Source of the DNA: Acanthaster planci
Lineage: Eukaryota; Echinodermata; Asteroidea; Valvatida; Acanthasteridae
Assembly: GCF_001949145.1 (NCBI RefSeq)
Contig: NW_019091481.1
Coordinates: 458,891-522,890 of the forward strand
Direction of reading: 5' to 3'
DNA length: 64,000 nucleotides
Part shown: in pieces, positions 12,201-25,100 of the stretch
Numbering within the stretch: position 1 is the stretch's first letter
Layout of the letters: each line of letters opens with the position of its first letter
The notes under the pieces: generated by a model
Seen by the model: the letters and a program-made list of their open reading frames with translations, nothing else
The model's database searches: none
Told to the model about the DNA's origin: nothing
Position numbers and translations under genes: made by a program

Positions 12201-15200
12201 GCTAGTCAGGAGATTACAGAGCGAATGAGAACAATCCTGGTTGATTGGATGGTTCAAGTTCATCTCCGATTCCATCTCCTTCAGGAAACGCTCTTCCTTA
12301 CCATCCAGATCCTTGACAGATATCTTGAGGTATGTATCTGATCTCTTGATCCCCACCAGCCTTCATCAGTCCTCAATTCAGGACTTGAAGGGTTTTAAAT
12401 CAGAGTTCTTGTATTACAAGTACTAGTATTACCAAAATGTAGGACTTCGATTTATGAAGGTGAGTCTTTAAGTATGTGAACTTACGGTCACTTAAAAGGC
12501 AAAGATCGATTCTTCTCCTATTTCAAGAGAGTGGACTTAGAATATGATGCTGTGCGTGGTGTTCCATTGTCAAAATTTTCAAAATGCTCAAAGCTTAATA
12601 CTTTCTTCAGACTTTGCAGATAACCTTGACCCAACAGGAACCTTGTATTCTCAGGAATGAGAACAATGAAGAGCAAAGGATTGGGACCTCAAAATTTGGC
12701 AGCGTTTAATTAGAATGTTTTAACAGTGCTCTTATTAATGAAATCTGACTGTAGTAGTTTTCCCTTTGATACATGTACGTAGTGCCCAGCTATATGTTCT
12801 TTCATGCATGTTCAACAGTGCCTGGTGCATAATACCAATATGTGCTTCATGCACTTATTTGTCCAATGACCAACATCTGTTTGGTCTGCATGTCAAGTTT
12901 TTAAGTTTCTATTTCAACAGGTGCAGTCTGTATCCAAGAATAAACTACAACTGGTTGGTGTGACCTCCATGCTGATTGCAGCCAAGTTTGAGGAGATGTA
13001 CCCACCAGAGATTGGAGACTTTGTCTACATTACTGATAACGCTTACAGCAAGGCTCAGATCCTTGCCATGGAATGCGATATCCTCAGGAAGCTTGACTTC
13101 AATCTCGGCAAACCTCTCTGCATTCACTTCCTCAGACGCAATTCCAAAGCTGGTGGGGTATGTCTGTAGCATATCTTATTGGGTCTAGGGTGACAGATTT
13201 CTTAATCATTTCCCCTTTTGAAAGGGGGACATCCTGGACCATGTTTATCAAGCTGATAATACCTACTTATTGAGACTCTTATGGCTGGTAACCATAACAA
13301 CCTGCAATCCAACAGATGAAGTATTTAGAACTGCAAGGGTTCATCAGCATCCCCAGATTTCTCTCATGGGACACCAATGTGTGCACAGTGTGCAAGTGTT
13401 CTATACACGCGCACTGTTTATCCATATACATGTACGTGTTTTATTACAACTCTTTATTAAATCTAAATGTACATTATACTTTCATAAAGAACATGTTTGA
13501 ACTGTTTTGAAAGCAAATTGTGGATGCACGTGGCAACCTGTAGGAAGTGAGGTCATTTAAGAGACACCTATGGAGAATAACTTGCACATCAGAAGTTCCC
13601 ACAGATTCCCCAAAGCAGGTTGAGTTTTGACCTAGTTAACATTGAAAGTGAACATTGTTTCTTCCATCATTCTCTTGATGCAGGTTGATGGACAGAAGCA
13701 CACATTGGCCAAGTACATAATGGAGTTAACACTACCAGAGTACAGCTTTGTTCAGTATGACCCGTCAGAGATAGCTGCTGCCGCCCTGTGTTTATCAACC
13801 AAGATTCTAGAACCAGGCGCAGAGTGGGTAAGTTTAACAAATCTCCTTGTGTCAATTTGTGTCATCTTTATGCCATCAAAACTTAAAAGGCATGGTAATG
13901 TTTAGTTCCATTTAGGATTTGTCCGTCACATTGAGTGTTCAACATAAACTCGGCCTGGAACTTGCTCAAACTAGTGTATTGTCTATACCCCTTGAGAAGA
14001 AACAAACCCTCATTGGTTGAAAAATGTTAGTGGGAGTGCTAGAGTTCCCCACTTCCTGGTTATAACAGTCATTTGTCTGGTTCCTGTAACTTTGTTGTAA
14101 CAGGGTTGACTGTATGATACAAAATGCCAGACTAGCAGGCACATTCATTAATCATTTGATAATAGTGTTCATGTAATTGATCTTTTCTATTTCAGACTAA
14201 GACTCTGGTGCACTACAGTTGCTACTGTGAAGACCACCTGACCCCGATTGTAAAGAAGATGGCCACACTCCTTTGCAATGCACCTAAGAACAAATACCAG
14301 GTGCGTTTGCCTCTGTCAACAAAGGTCCTGGGTGTGCCTTGCAAAGAATACAAATAAATCCTGCAAGTCCTGATGCAAGTATCTTGAAGGGACGAGAGAA
14401 AAAAGACCATAAATAAACTTTCAAACACTGAAGTGATTTACAAACTATCCACCTTGAGCTGAAGCACCCCCATGAGTTGAAGAGAGCCATGTTAGACAGT
14501 GTTCATTTTGTTGGTAGCGATGCAACTACGTTTGTATTTCATTGTAGATCATTAACCGGCGATGTGCAGTATCTACTAAAGGAGCATCGATTGACTAGGA
14601 AAGTTGAGCCCTCTCTTGGTCCAGCTCAGGGCCCATTGTGGGAACATGAATTTGGCTGAAATATGAGTTGTACAAGTCCCTCCAATATTTCAAAGGGCAA
14701 ATATCCGTTCAAATCGGGAAAAAAAACCTGTTTTGATCTAAGTAGAAACTTTCTCCAAGGCAGAAAAAATGATTGGTTCAGTTTCACCCTGCTTATCTGC
14801 TCTGAACCACTTGCTGTTGGGTGGTTTGAAAAGTGCAGTGCACATAATCGGGACATTTTCAGTTTTCAAAATTCTTCAAAAACTCATTTCAATTAAGGAC
14901 GTTAAAACCCACACAAATGACTGTCTGGTGGCTACTCTAGTCCGACAGACAAAAATCTATTGACGCCCGAGTATTTCAGCCAGGCCTGCAGCCTTTTAAA
15001 AAGAACCCAGATTGTGCGGTGTCATGCAACTTCCTTTTTTTACGAACCTGGCACGGTGCGCTGCTGACCTCTTTTCAATAGGGGCCAGATTAGTATGCAG
15101 CTGTGCTGTGTGGCTCATTGCTGCGGTGGTGGAGTGCTTTTGTCCTCGGTGGTAATCCGCTCACACTAAATGCCCCAAACCGTGGTATATTGTTTCAAAA

Positions 15201-15590
15201 CAAGGCCCTGTTCCCTTTGTCCGATTTTGGAGACCCCACCACACGTATAAAGCATACATGTCCGGTACTGAAAAACCTCGGTGGCAAGTGGTTAATACAT
15301 GTACTAATTCCTCTCGGAAATAATTAAAACTTCCTAAAATGGTTTGAGAACCATGTCTACTATGAAACACATTTTCTGTTTCAAGCACGTCAAAGTGACA
15401 AGTAGTCACTCACTCACATCTCTAGTTGTGAAAGTTGCAGGATTCGTTACAACCCATTTGTAATAAAGCTTCTTATGTTGCTTTTTTTCAGGCTGTCAGG
15501 AAGAAGTATGCAAGCAGCAAGTTCATGAGCATCAGTAACGTCGAACAACTAACATCATCGGTCGTTACTGACCTTGCCAACCAGGACTGA
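9239..15590 (+). CDS. CCNB: G2/mitotic-specific cyclin B
   Basis: Nine exons join in phase: 9239-9265, 10855-11034, 11522-11611, 11789-11959, 12171-12329, 12921-13157, 13684-13827, 14196-14300 and 15492-15590. The product is 403 aa, normal for a B-type cyclin. It is the regulatory subunit of CDK1 that drives mitotic and meiotic entry. The destruction box RGALETISN is at residues 49-57, for APC/C-dependent degradation. The cyclin box starts near residue 157 with [13 protein letters not shown] and [17 protein letters not shown], followed by [20 protein letters not shown]; the C-terminal cyclin fold includes [14 protein letters not shown]. Every intron is in phase 0. The start is the first ATG after the CCAAT/CHR region, and exon 1 codes for only nine residues. 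The gene converges on CCDC112. Confidence 0.97.
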
Positions 15591-16375
15591 CCTTTTTAAG
15601 ATCTACTCAGTAGACGGGCCTGTAAATAGCCATTGATTGTAGTCTTAATAGCCACTGCAGAAATGTCGACATATTTCATTATGATCCATAATTGATAGAA
15701 CCCAAACTGGAGTTCGACATTTCCTCAGAAGACGGTAGTTTCAAAATGCTGAAAGTTTAATATTAAATATAAAGTTGAGTGTTCCTGTAAGTGATTTTAA
15801 GCCTTCACGTACATGTACAGGTTTTTTATTCCAATGGCATGAGGGTCCTTTGAGCTAAAGAATTTCATCCTTGCCTTAAGAAATACACTAGCACCTACAG
15901 CACCTGTACCCAACCTTTCTGCATGGCTATTGTAAGCGCTGCATGTACATGTAAATAGTTTTAAGTGCAATCCGAATTCTGATGAGAGCTTTACAATAGA
16001 CTTATAAAAAACTTAAGCCCCTCATCAAGAATACATTGAAAAGTTGGGAGCAATAACTTTCACATATGAAAAATGGGCTTGGATTCCATGCATCTGAAAA
16101 TTAGCTCGGCCTTTTTGGAACTAGTCCAACTTCCACTGTATCACTTATGCTTGTACTTTACAATTCAGCAAGCCACATTTAGCTGAAGCTTGGGAACCCA
16201 TTTCAATCAAAGCTTGTCTGTCAAAGTTTCCCACACAACTTTTGACAACTCAAATTATTGGTAATTCCAAATACTGTACATGTTTGTGGAAAAAAATCGT
16301 GTCTTCATATTATGTAAAATTAATGATTTTTGTAAATTGTCCTTGTCTGTTATTCTTTTGTATATAATAAATAAA
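15591..16375 (+). promoter_or_regulatory. Cyclin B 3' UTR with Pumilio and CPE motifs and poly(A) signal
   Basis: Two perfect Pumilio elements (TGTAAATA) lie at 15621-15628 and 15950-15957. A canonical cytoplasmic polyadenylation element (TTTTTAT) is at 15823-15829. Overlapping AATAAA hexamers at 16366-16375 mark the likely 3' end, giving a UTR of about 780 bases. In Xenopus and other animals, maternal cyclin B mRNA is silenced and then activated through these two element classes during meiotic maturation. Confidence 0.7.
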
Positions 16376-16379
16376 CATT

Positions 16380-19131
16380 AATTGGAAATAAGCACATGTT
16401 CCATATTGTGGTTTTGTGGACAGTTTGGTGTCAGTTTTAGTTTGAAGTGCATCATTGCATTACTTTTAGTCACATTTTCAGGTACAACTGTACAGGTAAA
16501 TTTGTACATGTTGTATTTTGTCGTGGTATTCATTATGTGCTGTTTTGATGGCTGGATAACTTTTTGTACAATTGCATCTGGCCATAGACTGTCGTCAGCT
16601 GATCAGACAAAATGACAGAACGTGCCGAAACACATTTCAAATAATCTTGGGGTCTTGTTGAATGGCCTAATGCAAGTGCCTTTTGGGGCAAAAAACAACT
16701 GTTCCACTACACTGATCAGGAACTAGTCGGCAAGTCAAAACTGAGAATGAATCTTCAGTGATTCTTTAATTTGTGAAATGCTCTCAACTTTGTATGTGTA
16801 AATGTAGTTGTGTATTTACAACAGTTCAAGTGCAAACCTTGAATTAAAAAGTGCCTTTTAGTTTTGCACTGGATCAGTGCAGGACATCTCAATTCTAAGC
16901 AAAAGTTAAGAATTTGACTTCTCCAAGCCAGATGCGTCATATCTCAGCAAACACAAACTTGCAATGTGTTGAAGTTGCGTATTCATAAAATGCACTCACA
17001 AACAAAAAGTGCGCACTCTCCCACTTGCCTTATTTGAGACACTCTTAATTCAAAACTTGAAAGTTCATGTATATATGCATTGTCACTTGTCAAAGTCCAC
17101 TTATTGCTGTAATCCTAGAAAAATTAATTCCATTTGCAAATCTATTTTTCAAGATGCCACAATCACAGAAAATTCCATGGAAAACAACCAATCCATTTGA
17201 TGCCGTCCAATCCACAGAAACAGTCAAAGTGTCCTGGATATGGACATTCATCAGAATTAAAAAACTGCTTTAAATCCAATTTTTAAATGCATAAATATGT
17301 ACACATAAACAAGAACATCTAGTTTTTTTTAATGTAACAAATTGACGTCGCTAAAATGGAGTAAATGGTTGACCTGTAGCCCCAAGTCCTTATGAAAATC
17401 TATTGCAGCTAAACTCTTTATGAATTTTATTTCAGTACAAGATACATGTACTGACCCACACTTTAGACAGAGCACACATACATGTACATCTGTTACTGAA
17501 AATGCCCCTGTTATTTTCTTTGACAAGTTCAGTTAGATTTGGTAGAATATTCAGTTCAGGATAAAACTCTTGGCTATTAACTGATCTTTAGAATTCAACT
17601 ACTTCACTTGTGTTTATCCGTACTCATCCTAGAGGTCAAAGTGAAGTGGGATGTACATGTATAACTGACAAATTGTACAAAAGAGCTGAGAAGTTGATCT
17701 CGGATAGCAAACTCAAATAGAAGGCAAATGTGCACACTTGTAACTTTCCATTTTTGGTCATTTAGGCCAAGACTAGACACAGTGCTACTGCCATGCCAAA
17801 CTTGATTCAAATAAGCAATGAAGCAATAGCCCAGCAGTTGCACTAAATACTGACCTTAAACAAAGCAGTGCCAATGTCATCCGAAGCGACGATAGTGCGG
17901 CATACCCTGTCAAGCTAAAAGGGTTTGCCGTGCCAAATTCAATTTGCCGAGCCGAATCACACTAAATGCCGTGCTATAGCCATGCTGAACTTTAAAAAAG
18001 TGAATCATTTGAGTTCGGCACAGCAGCTACAGCGTATAGCCTGGGCCTCACTTATTTGAAAATTACCTCTGAAAAAGGCTTTTGTAAAATATTTTCAAGC
18101 ACATTTATGAAATCTCAAAAAACTGCCTGACCTCTAAAAGAAATATGCCAAAAAATTACATCTCTCGGTAAAAACTTTAAAATAAATGACCAGTGAACTT
18201 GGTGTACTCATATGCAGATAAAAGGAAAAGAAGGTAGCGATTAGGTAAAACTTAAAATTTAAATAGCAGACCAACATGAGTTTAGCAGTTTATGAATTTT
18301 TTTTTAATTAATTGGTGGGAAAAATCTGCATTTATGAAAAATTCTAAAGTTAAATCTTATCTGTGAAAAGAACGCAAATCATTCTTTCCAAAAATTATAG
18401 AGGGTGGTACAACAGGCTGCACATACAAGGGTTGGGGAAGATTGCCACGTGACCTTTGACTTTATGGCTCTTTTTCATCAATTTTCAAATTATAAATTAA
18501 AAATCTTTGTGTCGCAACATGTACAAAGTGGTGAGATTCTTTCACAGAATAAAACCAGAGGCATTTCATTTCACATTTTCTGTCACATCTTGTGACAAGC
18601 TGCAAAGAAACTAAGAGTACATTGTACTTCAAAGTTCATAAAAACTGAAATCAGAAATGGGGTTAATCGAGCTGACCAAAGGAATGGATCTAATGATGGT
18701 CAGGTCTAACCACACTTGACGATGGGAATTTGAATTGTCAGCATTTCATTTCACCTCTTTGTTTTCCATTATCAAATGTCATAGTGCATGCCAACGAGTG
18801 GGCAATATAGCAGTTTGGTGTTTAGAAAACCTTGCAGATTGATACTGTGACCAGAAAAATGATATGCCACCAGACATAACTGCCTTCAAAAACAATCATC
18901 AAAGGAATAGTTGAGAGCAAAGACAGCAACATGACATCAAGACGATCTGGCCATCGCAGAGGTCGCTAGAGCTGCTTCTGACCGCATTTGATGGTATTCC
19001 CTCATACAAACGACATTTGCATACTTGTATGGAACGTGACCTTACAGAGAGAGAGAGTACATTCCGCCAGCCATGTTGTCCTTATATAAGTAATTAGGCT
19101 CAGTCACAGAGTGCTTGGTTTTTCCTAGATG
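16380..19131. other. Convergent intergenic region and likely CCDC112 3' UTR
   Basis: This stretch separates the 3' ends of cyclin B (+) and CCDC112 (-). A minus-strand AATAAA (TTTATT at 17427-17432) could end the CCDC112 transcript, with a UTR of about 1.7 kb. Short, repetitive GGCACGGC/CGGCAAA-like words occur at 17870-18040 without a clear structure. I see no further gene. Confidence 0.45.
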
Positions 19132-22100
19132 CTATAAGCCGGTTCGCCATGATGGTACAGCTCTGTCCAAAAAATAAAAAGTGTTCTCCTTGTTTTAAAT
19201 GAAACACAAATGTTCCAAAACAACAACTGTGAAGTTATTTCTCCTGGCACGCATCACTTTGAAAGAAAAAATCAATTCAGCTCAAAATACTGCAAACAAC
19301 CTACCTATGAGGCATATGTAAGACAGGTCCATTAGATGATGCTGAGGTGTCCTTCTTTCGTTCTTTCCAACCTTCTGTTAATCTATAGAGTCTGGATGGA
19401 TCTCTCTCGGCTTGAACTTCCACCTGTAAATATTGTGGTCAAAAATGACACCAAAAAAAATACATCTTGAAAAATGACACTGTTATCACAACACTACTTA
19501 CAAAGATTAAAATTTCAAATGCAAACATCTCTTACTGAACAAGAATTCACTCTGGACGATACTCATCAGTGGCATCCTGGTGGCATGGTAAGTATTCTTA
19601 AAAGAAAAAGTTCCTTACAAACACCAGAAATATAACAACTATGGTACAGAATGTCGAAAATGCCGGGAAACATTGGAAATCTGATTAAAATAAGATTAAT
19701 ATCACAACTGTTATCAAGAACAAGTCAATATTGTTTGCCATTAATGAAGACATTTGACATGTATATACTTGTTTCCTGAAGAAAATATCGTCAAGTCAAC
19801 TGCAAATCAGCCAAGGTAAAGTCTCTCAAGAATCTCATCATTTATCTAGTGCATAGAACAATTTTATTCACTGTTTGCAATGTATAGGTTTTGCATAAGA
19901 ACTCGTTTTGATCTCAACCTAAGTTTTACATGGGGGTCAATATGTAAAGTCCCATGTATGAAATGGGGAATCCTTTAACACGATTTTTTAAAATAAATCT
20001 GAATACATAACACAAAACTGCTGCAAAATACTTGCTGACTACAATGACCTAAACTAAAAATCACAAAATGGATGGCCTGAAGTTTCAATNNNNNNNNNNN
20101 NNNNNNNNNNNNNNNNNNNNNNNNNNNNNNNNNNNNNNNNNNNNNNNNNNNNNNNNNNNNNNNNNNNNNNNNNNNNNNNNNNNNNNNNNNNNNNNNNNNN
20201 NNNNNNNNNNNNNNNNNNNNNNNNNNNNNNNNNNNNNNNNNNNNNNNNNNNNNNNNNNNNNNNNNNNNNNNNNNNNNNNNNNNNNNNNNNNNNNNNNNNN
20301 NNNNNNNNNNNNNNNNNNNNNNNNNNNNNNNNNNNNNNNNNNNNNNNNNNNNNNNNNNNNNNNNNNNNNNNNNNNNNNNNNNNNNNNNNNNNNNNNNNNN
20401 NNNNNNNNNNNNNNNNNNNNNNNNNNNNNNNNNNNNNNNNNNNNNNNNNNNNNNNNNNNNNNNNNNNNNNNNNNNNNNNNNNNNNNNNNNNNNNNNNNNN
20501 NNNNNNNNNNNNNNNNNNNNNNNNNNNNNNNNNNNNNNNNNNNNNNNNNNNNNNNNNNNNNNNNNNNNNNNNNNNNNNNNNNNNNNNNNNNNNNNNNNNN
20601 NNNNNNNNNNNNNNNNNNNNNNNNNNNNNNNNNNNNNNNNNNNNNNNNNNNNNNNNNNNNNNNNNNNNNNNNNNNNNNNNNNNNNNNNNNNNNNNNNNNN
20701 NNNNNNNNNNNNNNNNNNNNNNNNNNNNNNNNNNNNNNNNNNNNNNNNNNNNNNNNNNNNNNNNNNNNNNNNNNNNNNNNNNNNNNNNNNNNNNNNNNNN
20801 NNNNNNNNNNNNNNNNNNNNNNNNNNNNNNNNNNNNNNNNNNNNNNNNNNNNNNNNNNNNNNNNNNNNNNNNNNNNNNNNNNNNNNNNNNNNNNNNNNNN
20901 NNNGTTATGTATTCTTATAATGTTGGCCCTGGATTTGGAGTTGCAAATAGCCACACCCTATGACTTTTTACCCGTGTTTCCCATCTCAAGGCAAAAAACA
21001 AGGCCACTGAAGAAGAACGTGACCTTTCCTTTACCCTCCAGGGCAAGGTAATACCAGCCGCACCCTTGAATTCCTCACCTGTCTTTGCCTCTGCTTTTCA
21101 TGTTCCTTAGCTTTTCTCATCTCTACCTCCATTTGTTTCTCTTCCTCTTTGGCCTTCATCAGTTCCTTCTGGACCTGTCAACAGATACAAATCATTGGCA
21201 GACTTAATGAACACAAACTGGATGAATGGTACAATTGCAATCTATTCAAGTAAACTTAAATAATCAAGTCAAACAGTTTTCTAAATGTTACTGATTCGTG
21301 AGAGGCTTAAGAAACATGGATGGTTATTTGACACAAGCTAAAGGACCTCTCACCTTCCATGCATTCAATTTTTCAGCCTGTTCTCGTCTCTCGTCTTCCA
21401 ATCTGTGAGCTCTGAGTTGTGCCTTCCGTTGTTCTTCTTGTTTCTTCTCATCGTCATCCAAAGCAACTTGAGTTAAGAACTCATCCTTCTGAGCCTTAAG
21501 GCAAGGGATTATCAGTGAAGGGTTCTCATGATAATATTCTCCACAGTAAAACTAAGGATTCCTCAAGTATCTGGGGTCTTCAGCAGAAGCAATATCTACC
21601 ATTCTGGTTGCCCAATGAACCTCCTTTCAACAACAACTCTGGGCACCTTTTGCTTTTCAATTACCACTAATGTGGATGAACATAAATATCGCAGCATGAA
21701 AGAACAGAAGTGAAAGATGCATATGCAATTCAATGTTCCTTGAAAGTACAACTGGTTTTGGACATTTGTTGGTGTTTACCTCTTTGATGATCTTCCATTT
21801 CTGTATAGCATCTTTCTTCTTCTCTATCATAGACATGTACTCCTGGTACCAGTTTTCATGTTGTCGTACCTCAGTGATGTTACGACCTGGGATAGAGGTA
21901 GCTGCCTCGTCTAGAAAGGTAGCCCTGCCCTGATAAAAGCAAACAATAAGCTCTTCTACTACAGATGATCACAAATCGATAGATTTGGACGGGCGCACAA
22001 AAGAGCAAATTCTGAGAAAGTATTGCAATATAAATGACAATTATTAGTATCACACCGATTCAGATCAGGTTAAATGATAACCAGATGTGACTTTCATAAG

Positions 22101-25100
22101 TATTCAGAGTGACCAATACAGATATCCAACTTATCAGTGGCATTATTGCCCTCCTATGCTGAAGTCACTCTTTGGGTCAATTAGTCAGCTGCACAAAGAT
22201 GCACACCTGTTTGATACTGTGCACTGCACCAACTATCCCTCACAGGAATATCAGCTTGCAGTGTCAAATAACTGTGCCTCACTGTTTCATGTGCAGAGAT
22301 GTGCAGTAAACCAACTGCAGTGAAGAGGACTGCCCAAAAGACCCTGAGTCATTTTGTGCAGGCAACCAACCGTATGCAAATTGAACCCGTGCATATTTGT
22401 GTTCCATGTAAAAAATACATGCACGAGAGTGACTGTTGGCATTCATGCATATCTGTGCTGTTAAACCATAGAAGGGTTAATTCTAAATCCCTTCTTGCTG
22501 CATCCATGGTGTGATTATATGGACTGTGAAAAAATACCTTTGGTCATTACTTAGCAAAAAGCATCACTCTGACTTAATTCTTATGTAATGCTGAAAATTT
22601 AACAAATGACTGTGTCTATTCTAAATACAAAATTGCAGTCAAAGTACATGTTCTTGTGTACTGCTGATCACCAAGTAACCCCTTCAAAACTCTGGCAGTT
22701 TGTCAAAGAAATTGGTGATCTACCTTCAATACATTAATTAGACAGATAACATACACATGGAAATGGCTGCTTTTATCATTGAAGGTAGGGGGGTCATTCC
22801 TGTCAAAAGGAAACAACACAAATTTGTTCAAAACTTTGTTTAACTTTACTTGAATCTATAGATGCACACACACACACACACACACACACCTATCTGGCTC
22901 GTACACCAAGAGATACAGCTGTTCCCATAGATTTCTTTTGTGTATCTAACCTTGAATTTATTCCTGATTCTGAGGAAGGTGCCATGGTCATACTCATCCC
23001 AACCTCCTCTGTGGCCTCCTGTCTGCAGCAAAAACCTCTGTGATCAAGAAATTAAAACGCAAAAAATCTTACTGTTTCCTGGCAAAAACTAGATAAAATA
23101 CTTGCAGCAAGGACAACAGTACAACTTCAAGATTGTCTACAGGCCAAAACTGCTAATTCAAGATCCAGGGGAAAAATGATTGGCTGCATCAGTGCAAATA
23201 AACAGCAAGGAAAATGGAAGGTTGCACTTACATCAAAGCTCACAGTCTTTGAAGAAAATGGAACAGTCCGCAGAAAATGAAACAACAGGCCTCAAACATT
23301 TCATAGAAGCTTCTTGTCATGAGGATGAATTTGATCAATGAATCACTTTGGCTCTTCAGTCAAATAAAAAAAAATTTAACTTATAAACACCACACAAGCT
23401 ACAGCATTCCTATTCATTTTGTTACAAGGCATTCTGAGTTCAAGGTCATAGAAAGGTCATTGATCAAATATCGCAAGGTTCAATCAACACATGTTCAAAC
23501 TGATCCAAAGTTACTCCCTTTGAAATCCTACATACATTATAACCTGTTTCACACTATGCTTAAAAATCAGTGAGAAGAACAGGTTGATGACATAGATAGA
23601 CTGTTAGGATACAGGATGTCTAACATTAAGATCTAATCCATGCATCTGTCTCTTAAATATAGAGATTAATTAAAAATATGGGAACAAAACTTCCATAGAC
23701 CTACATAAAAGTGACGTGTGAAATAGATTAAATAAAATTACCCCAACCTTGAAATAATGCCTTGCAGTAATTCAAAGGGCAACTTTCCAAACTTTAATTG
23801 TATTGTCAGGATTTTATTACCCTTGACTACTGACTTTTTAAAAAACTTTTTTCATCATGTAAATGTTCTGCTTCATACTGCACAAACACCCTCAAGAGGG
23901 TTATAAATGCATAGGCATGGTGTTGGCAGTATGCAAAAACTTAATTAGGAGGGTGATATTAACCCTAACAGTCCTCAGTCCTCCAACAGGTGAAGGATTG
24001 AGGACTGTTAGGGTTAATTAAAAACAACAAGCAAGGGTTCAAGGACTGTGCCTTGGGGAACGCTGGATACAACAGGTGCACTAGATGAGAATGATCCTTC
24101 AAGCATGACCCTTTGATAACGGTGAGTCATGAATTTCTTGATCCAGGTGTGTGTGAAGTGATCCTCTGATGTCTAAGTAGTCTAGTTTGAACGTGAGTCT
24201 CTGATGTGGGACTTTGTCAAAAGCTTTGCTGAAGTCCAGTAAAATAAGATCCATTGTCCTTGAAAGTTTAGAAACTAAGCAAAATCATTGATAAATTCAC
24301 ATGACGGTGATTTTCAAAATCAATGTTGAATATCTGTGAGGAGATTGAGCCAATCCAGGTGGTCCATAACATGATACATGGAGGTGATGTACTCCAATAG
24401 ATTGCACAGTAATGAGGTCAGAGAAATAGGTCTGAAGTTCTTGCTGTACAACTAAATCTATTTCAAAATACAGGAACGGTAGAAATGTCAAAATGTAAAC
24501 AAGAAATGTACTTATTTACATGTATTTGTTTACTCCTAAACTAGTTACCTTCGAATACCTCTTTCTATCCCCTAAGAACTGTTTCATTTTATTTTGGTTC
24601 TTAAACTACCCGGTTGACCTCCTTACTTCAAATGCTGACACCTCTGGAGGTAGATCAGCCATGACATTCCTCGCTGATGATACTGGTTTCGGTTTAGATG
24701 TCTTAGTTTCTATGGTGATGGGTGGTGCCTGTGCCCATGACTCCAGACGTTTCTCAAGTGCAGTCACCTCTTGATTCAACATCTGCTCTTCACGCATCAG
24801 ATCTTCATAGCTAGATAGGCCATAACATCAAGCAACGAAACAAGAATCATGAGGCAAAAGAACATATTTTGGCATATAACTTAAAGATATTGTGAAAACA
24901 CTCGAATCTACATATAAATGCGTGTTAAGATTTCATTAGTTTTTTTACTAAGTTAATACACCTAGACCCCACTGGTGAAATGGAAACAATCTGTACCAGA
25001 AGACTGATGACAGACTTACATTTGTTTCTGCTGTTCTTTGAAATCATTAAGGACAGATTCTATCATCTCCATCATCTCCTTCAGTTTCTCAACAACTAAA

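Noticed and set aside
20068-21051. Long open frames (327 aa and 289 aa) around 20.1-21.0 kb
   Set aside because: They consist almost wholly of translated N bases from the assembly gap.
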